Shown: positions 1 to 11,100 of the stretch, in pieces
Layout of the letters: each line of letters opens with the position of its first letter
How positions within the stretch are numbered: position 1 is the first letter of the stretch
DNA from: Amia ocellicauda
Taxonomy: Eukaryota; Chordata; Actinopteri; Amiiformes; Amiidae
Direction of reading: 5' to 3'
DNA: 64,000 nt
NCBI RefSeq assembly: GCF_036373705.1
Contig: NC_089866.1
Location: 19,871,501-19,935,500, forward strand
Program-made: the position numbers and the translations under genes
Notes under the pieces: model-generated
Databases searched by the model: none
Told to the model about the DNA's origin: nothing
The model's input: the letters and a program-made list of their open reading frames with translations, nothing else

Positions 1-1209
1 AGTGGGGTCAAAAGATAACGAAACATTCACATTGGGTTTTTTTTGTATTTTTATTTAATTGTTAGAGATTTATATGAAAGTAAATGTACATGCATCTTTA
101 ACTGACCAGGTTGAAATAAAACCATTACTTTATATTTGAAGAAGCTATTTGTGTTCGATGTCAAAATAATTGTGTTCCCAAAATGTAAATAAAATAATAA
201 TCAGTTATTTTGCCCGCTTTCCCAAGTGCATGCCAAATAAATGATTTGTTCTTGTCCTTCAACAACCTTATGACAAAATCAGCCGTCCCTCAATTAGTAT
301 TTGAACTTGGGGAAAATGCCATGTTGTCAGCCTGCTATGATTCATGGTGATTTAAAGGCTACTAACACTTTACAAAATAAGCAGTAGAGCTTCATGAGCC
401 TATTTATTCTAATTTCACATTGTGTTCTGGTCAGAGTCACGCAGATTGAGGTGATTTACACAATACATTCTGCAAGAGGTTTTAATCTGTAAATGAAGGC
501 CTGGTTTTATTGGGAATGTAATTCTTCCCAGATATGTTTCTATTGTTTACTAATATTAAACTTAATAGTAGTGGAATTTAATAGGTGTACATATTTTAGT
601 TACATTGATTTACAATAGTGTAGAACTGGGTGCCACATTTTTTAAAGATTAAATCTATTGATCTAATGCATTCATAACATTACACATACAAATTATATGT
701 AGACAATTCAGGACATTCACTAGCTTGTAAAAGTAACATAAGAATCAGGACACTGGTGAACTGTAGGTGATTGGATCATTATTGTTGTGTAATGGCTGTC
801 ACTAATCACAAGACTGATCAAAACGTTTTTCTGTTGTGGTTGCTAAAAAGTATGCTAACCTTGAATTCAATGAATAAAAGAAGTCTCGTATGTAAGATCA
901 ATGAATGTCCTTAGCCTGCGATTTAAAAGTGAAGAGGTTTTGCTAACCTCAACCAAAACTAAGACAAATTTGAGCATAGCATATTATCTTTTCTTGAACA
1001 TCTGAACACTGTATTTTGAATACTGTGCCATTTCCATTGCATTTAAAAAAATGAAAAAGTGAATTCACTGACCATATTGTATCATTCTTTTAGTTTTTTG
1101 AAATATTTTTATTTTTTGTTCATTTAAATCAAAGGTGCAATTATTGTGTGTTTGTGTAAATCAAAGGTGCTGTAATTCGTATTCTTCTGCGTTGTCCGTG
1201 TGTCTTAGT
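1..1209. other. Intergenic / 3' flank of TSSK
   Basis: AT-rich sequence with no convincing coding region. It lies downstream of the minus-strand kinase gene and probably holds its 3' UTR; TTTATT runs around 1100-1115 read as AATAAA on the minus strand. I see no recognisable repeat boundary or RNA gene here. Confidence 0.5.
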
Positions 1210-2208
1210 TCAGCACTTGGCTTTCTCCAGTGGCTGCTTGTCCTCTTTTCCTGAGTCTTGCTCATTGCCCTGGTCTTCGGTTTCTTTGTCTCGTTTGTTC
1301 CCCTGTGAAGTTTCGACTTGCTCTCCCTCCGGCTCCTCTTTTGTCTGCCCTACTGAAGTGGAAGGTCCGTCCATTTGCGTTTTTGCTCCTTGCTGTAGCC
1401 AAGCATGAGCCAGTATGCCATCAACTCCAATCCGGCTCGCAGCGCTGGGATTGAGAATGCGGCATATGAGGTCTTTACATGCTGGTGCCACAGGTTTCCT
1501 TTTGGGGAAACGCATTCGGTGCGCCCTTTGCATTTTAACCATCTTTTTAATGTTGGAGTCATCGTAGGGCATGGATCCCAACACCATGACGTACAGCACC
1601 ACTCCCATGCTCCACACGTCGGACGCTTTGGGATTGTACGGGATGGCTCTCAAAACCTCGGGCGCCGCGTAAACCGCTGACCCGCAGAACGTGTTACTCA
1701 GCCGGATTGTACCCTCCTCGTAGGTACACCTCTTGCTAAAACCAAAATCCGTGACTTTCAGATTCAGATCTTGATCCAGGAGAAGATTCTCGCATTTCAG
1801 ATCCCTGTGGACGATGTCCAGGTCGTGGAGGTACTTAATGGCCAGTGACAATTGGTGGAACAGTTTTCTGGAGAAGTCCTCGGCCAAAGCCCCGTGGTGC
1901 TTTAGCCACTGCAGCAAGTCTCCCTGGACACCAAGCTCCATGACCACGTAGACCCTTGCGAAGCATGTGTGAATAATGTCGAAAGTCTTTACGATGTTAG
2001 GGTGGTCGAGGACGAGGAGGATCTCCAATTCTCGAGGAAGAAACCTTTTCAAGAAGTCCTCAGGTGCTTTATTTCGGTTGACGACTTTGACAGCAACGTT
2101 GGTCTTCAGCCTGGCAGAGTAAGCCAATTTGACTTTGGCATAAGATCCCTCTCCTAAAGTGCTACCCAGCGTGTAGCCATGTTTCTCTAGCACCATGGCG
2201 TCAACCAT
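1210..2208 (-). CDS. tssk2: Testis-specific serine/threonine kinase (TSSK1/TSSK2 type), single exon
   Basis: An intact serine/threonine kinase of 332 residues from the preferred start. The glycine loop GEGSYAKV is at about 20-25, the ATP-binding lysine in VAVK at 41, the catalytic loop HRDLKCEN at 134-141, DFG at 154-156, an activation-loop threonine in SNTFCGS at 173 and the APE motif at 182-184. [20 protein letters not shown] and GSMPYDDS are characteristic of TSSK1/2, which phosphorylate sperm proteins in late spermatids. The tail after about 275 is acidic and Lys/Glu-rich, without a known domain. The frame is open 18 codons further (to 2262), but the ATG at 2208 has a strong GCCATGG context and aligns with the usual TSSK start, while the upstream ATG has a T at -3. 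The lack of introns fits the retrogene-like structure of this family. It is head to head with DGCR2. Whether it is TSSK1 or TSSK2 cannot be decided. Confidence 0.85.
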   Translation of the reverse strand: MVDAMVLEKHGYTLGSTLGEGSYAKVKLAYSARLKTNVAVKVVNRNKAPEDFLKRFLPRELEILLVLDHPNIVKTFDIIHTCFARVYVVMELGVQGDLLQWLKHHGALAEDFSRKLFHQLSLAIKYLHDLDIVHRDLKCENLLLDQDLNLKVTDFGFSKRCTYEEGTIRLSNTFCGSAVYAAPEVLRAIPYNPKASDVWSMGVVLYVMVLGSMPYDDSNIKKMVKMQRAHRMRFPKRKPVAPACKDLICRILNPSAASRIGVDGILAHAWLQQGAKTQMDGPSTSVGQTKEEPEGEQVETSQGNKRDKETEDQGNEQDSGKEDKQPLEKAKC

Positions 2209-2381
2209 GGCAAAATGTCCCCGTGGTTTCAATGTTTTATTTCTTTGCGATTTATCACACATCCAGTCCAGATGCTGACTTCGATATACTTAATTTCGAA
2301 GGCAATTACTATTATATGACGTATTTAAGTTTGCCCTGCAGTAACGTTCCATGCTGCATTATTTCGTCACAATTACGAATA

Positions 2382-2383
<2 letters not shown>

Positions 2384-2467
<84 letters not shown>
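2384..2467. repeat. Palindromic trinucleotide microsatellite (TTA)n-(TAA)n
   Basis: About fourteen TTA units are followed directly by about fourteen ATA/TAA units, so the tract is nearly self-complementary and could extrude as a hairpin. It abuts an L2-type LINE/SINE tail on its right, which suggests the repeat grew from that element's terminal TAA repeats. Confidence 0.9.
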
Positions 2468-2469
<2 letters not shown>

Positions 2470-2620
2470 TTTTAGCAGACGCCCTTATCCAGGGCAACTT
2501 ATAAAATATAACAGCATTACAAAAGTGCAATAATACAGTACAGTTCAAAACCTAATATAATTACAAGTCCACAATTAGACAAGTGCATAGGAAACATGTT
2601 TATGAGGTAGTAAACCTGTT
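2468..2620 (-). repeat. L2-type LINE/SINE 3' tail, minus strand
   Basis: Contains GCAGACGCCCTTATCCAGG followed by a degenerate TACAGTACAGTTCA stretch. Closely related tails occur at 38714-38850 (minus) and, more degraded, at 35930-36110 and 21670-21800 (plus). The motif is the widespread fish LINE2-related 3' end. In the element's own orientation it ends in the TAA microsatellite on its left. Confidence 0.65.
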
Positions 2621-3239
2621 ACTCCAGAGAAGTACCCAGTCAAATAAATTGAAGTGGTATAAATGTGTGTTTGCAAATAAGTACATAATAAGTACACCAC
2701 ACGTTACAAACTGCAAATTTGCCTTGATGGCTATATTGTTTTAAAAGTGTTCGTATAATCTCGATTAGCAATTATCAGTGACTGTTGGTCCTAAACTAAC
2801 ATTGGGATTTCCCAGAACAGTGCTTCACAGTGCTTAGCTGTCAAACATTGGGGAAAACTCAGTCTTGAGGAATTTTCCTGTGTGTAAAATCATTAATACA
2901 CAATTCCACATGAACTACACAGACGTATGATGATGATGTTGGTGATGTACATCAACATTCAAATTGCAAACAATAGGAAATAAAAGATGCGACATCAACC
3001 CGCAACAAAACATAACTTTGTTTTTATCAATGATTTCCGTTTATTGGTTTAGAACAGATTAAGTCAAAACAATGAACCATAATGTACCTAACCCCCATTA
3101 AATCATTCATTTTCTTTTTGTGAATCTCTTTCCGTTGTATATGATTTCGTATGATTGTCCTAGAACTTTCTTGCTTTTGGAAATGGTCCCTACATTCATC
3201 ACCCATACCAAAACCAATATTTATTCGGTTATTCGTGTT
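2621..3239. other. Intergenic between TSSK and DGCR2
   Basis: AT-rich spacer between the divergent TSSK and DGCR2 genes. Apart from a TGATGATG-rich patch near 2927 I see nothing in it that I can name. Confidence 0.4.
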
Positions 3240-3684
3240 GGTGTAGCGCAGCTTTCTGCAGTTGTGGACGGGTCTGCGCTGCTCCACCAATGGGAGCGGT
3301 GGGATTATGCAGATCTGCGCAGAAGTACGGACATCCATGCAGTAATGCCCTCACCAAGCCCCTCCCCTCGACTTGAAGCTGATAGGCTGAGTGGCGTGTT
3401 TGGGATTGTTGTGAGGGGAGGAGGAAGCCATCTTGTTTTTTTTTTTTTACGAACCAGGAATACAGACTGTAGTGTGAAGAGGGAGAAGGGGGATTGGTAT
3501 TGTGATTGCATACTACATATCCATATATCTAGAGAAATATACAACGTGCATGTGAACCCGAAGCCCTCGCCGCTTCTTATCCACACAACCTTCATGGGGA
3601 ATTGAGCAACGGGGAGCTCAAGGGTTTGCATTCTCGTCGGTTTATTTTATTTCTGTGTCGGGTATGATGATGAATGGAGGATAA
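3240..3684 (+). promoter_or_regulatory. DGCR2 promoter and 5' UTR region
   Basis: GC-richer than its surroundings, with a CCAAT box inside a 42-bp block at 3282-3323. That block matches a segment at 59157-59198, upstream of a BED-finger transposon fragment, at 37 of 42 positions. The region ends at the DGCR2 start codon, so it probably holds the transcription start and 5' UTR. No TATA box is obvious, as expected for a broadly expressed gene. The exact start site cannot be read from sequence alone. Confidence 0.55.
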
Positions 3685-5129
3685 ATGTTGCCCAAAGCTG
3701 ACAGCAGCAGTTTCGCCCTTCTCCTCTCTCTTCTCTTCGCCCTGACTTTGACAGACCCTCCACGGACAGGTAAGAGGGACAGGAAATCGTGTCTGGTAGA
3801 AAATGGGGCCGAAACGCGTCGACCTGTAGTGAAGGAGGGGGTTTTGCAGATGGCGAGTGAAATGCGGGATCTGGTGCGGAGTGACCGGGGGGCCGGACGG
3901 TGCAGCACGGAGGCCTTCCCCGGCAGCCGGGATTTAGATATCTTTATTATGTCTCCCGCCCCCGGGCCAGCCTGCCAGTGCCTGTCCTGGGATGGTGCAG
4001 CAGTGGGTGGTATTCATTATTATGGTGACGGTGATTTGTAATAAGTATGATTTGATTCGGGTATTGAGGTTGCTTTGATTTGTTCGTGTTGGAGTTGGCA
4101 GGGTGGACGATAAAAGTTTGTTGTGCAGCGCAGTTTGCACAGCATTTGCAACGCCTGTCTTGCACGGCGAGCAAATCTCATTGCATCGACGCAGATCGTG
4201 TGCTTTTTTTAATGGATGCTGTGCACGGTAATTAGCTCCTTATACTCACAGAAGTTGTCTCGTCGAAGTATGAGAAAATGAAGATCAGCACCACATTTAT
4301 ACTGTAGACTAAGAGCTGCCAGATGAATGAACCCCCACAAGAATAAAATCCTGTAATTAACTTTGAGAAAACAGTTGAAGCATATGTGTATGAACTAGCT
4401 ATGTTCTGAATATCTTGAATAAGTGTTCAAAACCTTTATTGTTGTTTTTAATAATATTATTCTTATAATAATATAATATTATTCTCCACACACACGCAAA
4501 CCTATCGTGTAGTTGTGTTGTTAAGTGGTTAACTGTAAATCATACACGCATGCAAAATAGTTTTTGGATGTTCCAGTCTGTGTAATATTTAATGCATTGG
4601 GGGTTTCCAAAATCAATACAATGCGTGTTGTAGTTTAAAACATAACTCAGCCTCGCTGGTGCAGTTAAATGGAGGACTTAAGGAAAAGGCATGTGATTGT
4701 AACCATTTCAGAAGGTCTTTTGGCAGACTTAGGAAAGCTTGTCAGAGGGCAATGGAATCTGCCTAATTGAGGCCCCACGACTTGACAAGGCTTGTGTTAA
4801 AGATCACTGGTTTAAGACTGAGAAAAGACCTTATGTTATTGGATTTGCTGTTTTGATGGAAGTAAAAAAAAAAAAAAAAAACACACATTGCATTTCAAAA
4901 AAAGGCAAACCTTTATCACACTGCACACTTCAGTGGGTTATCGGTACTAAGTGGCTTGGCAGACCAAAAGATTTAAGACTGTATATTTACACAGGACAGA
5001 AGCCAAGGTATGCAGTCAGTACACCTGTTGTGTTCAGTCGGAGTCCAGGCACACACAGTTAGGGGGGGCGGAAACAACTGACATTTCTGAAGAAAAAATT
5101 GGAGAGTGAAATGAAATACTTTATATACA

Positions 5130-5165
<36 letters not shown>

Positions 5166-8100
5166 ATGATACGTATGTGAAATACAGTGAACAAACCTGC
5201 AGTTCGGATTCCGAGTGGTGGAGGAATGGGACTTGTGAAAGGCTGTTTTTGTCTTTGCATGAGTTCGCTTGTCTTCAGCTCACAGAGGCAGATGAAGTCT
5301 GGCATGATGACAGGTGTCCCAGTGTCAAAGGACCAAAGGCAGTATGTCTCGGTGATTAATGTCTGTAGTTGTTCTGGAGAATGTAATCTCCAGCAGTGTC
5401 AGGGAGTGTGGATGGTAAAGCGAATGTGCAGATAGCTTATTTCTTTATTTATAAAACAACACAAACTTTTTTGTGTGTGTGTGCATACATTTTTAATAAT
5501 TGTAAATCTGTCAATAGGAAATAACAGCGCAATTGTTAATTTCCTTTTACACAATTAATTGCAGGCATTTATCCTTATTTGATTAAGTTACGGTAGAATC
5601 TGATACATGCTTGACTATAAAAAGTGCATTCACGCCCTTGCTCTTATTTTTATGAAGTTCAGTGGGTTTCAGTGTCTGGAAACATTTGTATCTGCTGACT
5701 TCACACCAGCATCAGAAATAACTGTTTCACAAGTGATTTTGTGTAGGTCCTCCAATAGGTATGAAGCACTCTTACAAACACAACATTTGTAACTATTCTA
5801 AAAACATTTCCTCAGCCTTCTTTCCTCAGGTAACCTAATGTCACTTGTTGCTTATGTAATTGTGCTTGTTTCACCTGCTCTCATTTCTCCCAGGCAGTAA
5901 GCGCTTGAATTAAATGTGCAAGTTGTGTCATGTCTGTCTGAAGCAGTCGCCACTACTACTCCTCTCACTTTCTCAGTTTAGTTTTTACTTGCCTTGTTGC
6001 CCTGGGGCACCTTCCCCCTCACAGATTTTTGGACAATGTCAGATTGTAGAGCACGGTAAATGTGAATGCACGCCAGGGTCAACTGGGGGTTGACTGCAGT
6101 AGTCTGACAGTAGCTTTAATGGTCCATGCTAGTCTGTGGCAACACTACAGTAGGCTCGCTTCTTTTTCATAAATTCAGACATGTACGGAGAGCTGTATTT
6201 TCTCATGCTGCTCATACTCCTACTAATTGTTTTGCAGTTGAAGATGTGCAACTTGTAATAATCTGATGGGGCTTTATCGTGGCCCACATGCACGGCCACA
6301 ATAAAGTAATTTTAAAAGAAAATTAGTACCTTATTATGTTAGCTTATCTCTTTTGCACAATAAGTCTTGGTTAATATATAAACTTGCAAAGAGAAGGAAA
6401 TCAATCTGTAGCAATCTTTAGTGTATATATTCTTTTGTTTATACAAGAAAATTCAACTGAGTAACATTTAGCCTATACATTGAGTATATTTAGTTTTTCT
6501 TGTAATAGATTTGTTGTTTTGTTTGTTGTGGTTGTATACATTTTCATGGGTAGGACACTATTAAAGAAAAGCTCTCTATACAGTTTGTGAATTAGGCTAG
6601 TTGTTAAGTATTGCATTCAAAGCAGTCAGAGAGTACTCTGCCATTTCCTGAGTTCATGTAGCTAATGCAGAGGATTATTCAACATTAAATCCAGTGCATG
6701 CATAATCTGTACAATTGTAGGTTTTAGGTGACTAATGTAAAATCCTGGTTGAAGAAAAGTGTTTGCACTAATATATATGTAGGCCTATCAATTTATCGTA
6801 TGTTCTTTTGACATGCATGGTTTTTATCACATGGCGAGTTCTGCCAGCTCATTGACTGAGCTCAGAGTAGATAGATGCTGCAGTTTGTCACTGCATGGCT
6901 GTTCCTGGCCTCAGACTAATGCTATCAACTCTCTGTTGGTATTCCTCTTCCCAGAGGGAGGCCCTATTGGGGTCACTGGTTGGCTACTGCCAGCTGACTC
7001 CCGGGTTGTTCTGTGTCACTTCATACTCCGTTCTTTGCAAAATAAAAATAACACAAGATCGCGGGGGGTGGAAGTCAGGTGTGCTGTATTGCTGGTTTGG
7101 TTTCTTATTTTACTGTAAAAAATACGTAATACGTCGACCTGAATGACCACACAGAAGGAACAAAAGAGAATATAAACGTATGTAGTCAGATATGCAGAAA
7201 ATCAATACAGATGTGTATTACAGTGCATTTGTAAGGGTTATGCAGTAGTCTGCAGCAGGCAGCTATGCCATACCACCACTTTGTTTTGTAAAGTTCTTCA
7301 CAGGTTGGAAACCGTGCATGCATCCTATATTGAAAATATATACATATGTATTAATGCTGAAGCATGGTTGGCCTAAATGTCTATTTTAAAAATACCACAT
7401 GAAGAAGAAATTATTAACATTGTTATTAATAATTTGATTGAAAATGTCTTGGCTTTCAAGATCCCCTGAAAACACTGACCGTTCTTAGGACCTTAGATTC
7501 CTTGTACTTTGTAAAAAGGATTTGCTTGCATTCCTGGCCTGAAACTGTTGATCATTCAGTATTGAACTCTGGTTTTTGAAATGGAGATAGGTAACTGTCT
7601 ACATTTTAAATGTGATACGTTATCCATTTCTTTTTTGTTTTCTTTGTTTTGTTTTTTTGTTTTTGTTTTTTTTAGGTCCACGGCTAGCTCTGGCACGATT
7701 GTTGTCAGGTAAGCAGTAACATTCTCTTAGCTGTATCTTCGCCTGAAACCACTATGCCCTGCAGAAGACAGAGTATAGAGAACACAGAGCTTTTTGTAGT
7801 ATTCTGTAGAATTCACAGTTTGCATATCACAGACTATAAATCAAGTGTTTCAAAGAAGACATTAACTTGCAAATATAGGTCATGTCTCTCGGAGATGGAT
7901 TTGAGTAAATCATTTTCATGTAACCATAATATAAGAAATCATAGTTAGTGGAAGCTTCCTTCAAGTAACTTGGAAGGTGTTTCTATAACAATAGTAATGA
8001 CTATAATTATGCAAATTTATTTTGAGCTAAATTAACTGAGAAAATGTGGGATGAATGATTTGTAAGTTTCCTCTGACGTTATAGAACATGGATGCCATTA

Positions 8101-11100
8101 GCATTCCCAAGATGGAAAAGAAACAACAGCCTTGTTCTCATTTTTAGTTTTTCTGTTCAAAGTTTCCCTAATAGTGGTTGGAAATGATTGAATTAACCAT
8201 TGATCTGCTGCAGAAAGATGATGAAGAAGAAGAAGGGGTTAAAAATGATTTATTGTGCGTACTGTTTGCTCTAAGATTGAAAGGCCTAAGTTTTGCATTA
8301 CAGACGGCCATTTATTTGATCATGTTTCACTTCCCTCATTACAGTAATAATTTCGTCCACCTTAATTAATTCTAATGAACAGCTCTGAATGCACAGGCTT
8401 GGCCGTGCAGGTTTGCAATTAGAGCAGGGCACACATGTTGCATTTTTCAAGGTTAGTCGAGCTTGTGGCCCATACTGTGACAAGCAGCAATTAAACGAGA
8501 TCTATTACAGCCTTTTTACCAAGCAGCGAAAGGAGCCGAAATTAATTGACTGTAGATTGTTGCAGCTTTCAAATTGTTCATAAACTGCATTTAATTAGAG
8601 TGGATTGACCTTGTAAATCTTTCATGCATTTCAAGGTTTCTGAACAGATTTCGGCCACAACAGCTGTATCGTGGGGCTGTGCCATTTCAATGGCCTCTGA
8701 ATATTTTGTGAGGAATTACTGAAATCGGTTATTTCCCTCTATTCCTCCCTCTGCATCTTTATTGTGTGTCTATATGCGTTAGATTTGTCTTTGAAGCTAT
8801 TCTGATGTTAGTAAGTATTATTGTTACCCTCCGGTTTTAGCTTAATGTGGGTCTGCATTCCGAAATGCAGCATTTTTCACCATTTTGTGCTGTCATTTAT
8901 TAAAGTGGTCAAAGTAGAAGTTCTTGGCATACAAAGACATTTATCAGATTATTTTTTTATTTTTTTATGTATAGATGTATATGCACGTACCAGGTGATGT
9001 AAAAGTCTGAAAAGGAATGCATAGGCTACATCCAGTATGACTAGGGCCTACATTAAATTGCCAGGCAGCCCTTTAAATACATTTCTTTATAAATGATGGT
9101 GTATTAAGTGCAGTCTCAAATATAATTGTTTTTTAATTCACACAGCTGGTTTCACTATTACAATATTGATATGCAGTTGCATACCTTTAATACCTGTAAC
9201 TCTGAGTTTGATATTTGTAGTGTTTTTTGTGTTAGTGTTGTGCAATTTAAATCTAACTGAAAATGTCAATTGAAATTGTGAATAATTTGACTTTGTCCAA
9301 CTAATGTAGTCACTGTATTCCTGTTTGCATCCACAATATGGTTGCTTCTCATAATGACCATTGGAAGGAGGTTAATTGCATTCTATCACTCTCATTAGGA
9401 AGCTGAAAGTATGTATAAGAATACTTCATTGCTCTGGACAAAGCCTTTTGTAACTGCTGGGATTGGGAAGGCCTTATTGTTTTTTTTTTGCCATTTGCAA
9501 TGTAAACACCACACTCTTTGGTCAGGATTGTGCCATCTGTTCCAGTTGAGCAATGCTGCTGTGTCAGTCCTGTGAGACACGGGACTTGTGTGGTTTGATG
9601 ATCACCGTGTCTTTGTTGTTTCAGAGATGCGGTGCAGCCAAGGCCAGTTTGCCTGCCGCAGTGGAAAGTTGCAGTGTATCCCCCTGTCTTGGCAGTGCGA
9701 CGGCTGGACGGCTTGTGAAGACAAGAGCGATGAAACGGACTGTCCTAGTAAGTCTAATGTCTTGTGTTTTGTTTTTTTTGTTTTTTACCTTTAACATTTA
9801 TGAAGTCCTCTTGCTCATTTGTTGGGTGTGTACCCATTGAAGTGTCTGAATAAAATTAGATCAAAAGTGGTGTATTTTTAGATTTTATTGAATGATTTTG
9901 GCAAGAGAAAAAGCCGTTAAAATGGGTGTTGGCCCATAGTCTTGTATACAGGCACATTTTCATTTGGGCATATGAAATACTGTGCTTGGTGTGTCTGAAA
10001 GCTCTCACTGCCTCGTCTTTATATTTTGCACTTGAATGCAACATTAGTAGTTACATTTAAATGATCTGATCTTTATTTTGATTTTTAAAATTTAGGAAGA
10101 AAATTCCTTGTCACACACACTGTGAGTTTGTTCAATAATGACATTCTGGAAGACCTAACATTTTTTATGTGCATAGAGAGGATCACAGAACACAACCTTT
10201 GCAAATGTCGCTCAGATCTGATGTGAATTGCGTTGTCTGTGACTTGGAAATCTTTAATATTTAAGTGATAGTTTTCTGTCTTCAGTAAAGTTAAAAATAG
10301 GTCTTATTTTGTACTATTTTTATGCAGAAGAGTGCAATCGTGTTGCTCTCTGCTGATCCAAGGTCACTTGCTTAGAGTTACAATTCTGTTTATCTGGGAT
10401 ATTGTACAGATCTCATAGCAAAAAGCTTAGCCGATCTTGCAGTTGGAGTTGAGGAAAATCCCATTGTTGCCACTTCCTAAATCTCAAGAGTCGAAATGCT
10501 TTGCTTTTGATCCTTCACTGCATAGCAGGAATAACTGGCAGGATTTACACCACATGTGACTTTCACAGCTTGGCTTACAGGTACTACACACATCTGACTG
10601 AGACAATGGTGTTACCTTATTTGTTTATTCATTGTGTGTGTATTTGTAAATTGGGATGTATTGTTATTTGACACTTTTGGTTTAGTCTCTGTTCTCCTAA
10701 TGAATTAACCAAATCAATTGCAGATACAAAATAAGAATAGTGCATATAATCATATTGCCATGCTGCTGAATAGCATGTCACATTAGAAGGATTAAACAAT
10801 TACATAACACATTTAATTCTACGCTTAAACTGTGAAATTATTCAAATAACATTTCCTGTAATTTACAGTTATTCTATTTTGTACATACAGAATAATTATG
10901 TAATCATTACACGGACATAATAAATACATATTTTTAAGAAACTGCTAAAATCGAAAGCCGTTTACAACGCAGTGACAAATTTCTGGTGATTGAATTTCTC
11001 TGTACATTGATTAATTATAGATTCTAGGTTAAGTATGCTAGACGGCAAAGTATTTGAAGTGTTGTGAATACCATTTCTGCATAACTGAGACATCCGCATG

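Noticed and set aside
2223..2504. 93-codon frame with runs of Tyr and Asn
   Set aside because: Produced entirely by the TTA/TAA microsatellite.
3642..4041. Open frames on both strands around DGCR2 exon 1, extending past the donor site
   Set aside because: The exon ends at 3769 with a clear GTAAGA donor; the extension is intron and the minus frame is a shadow.
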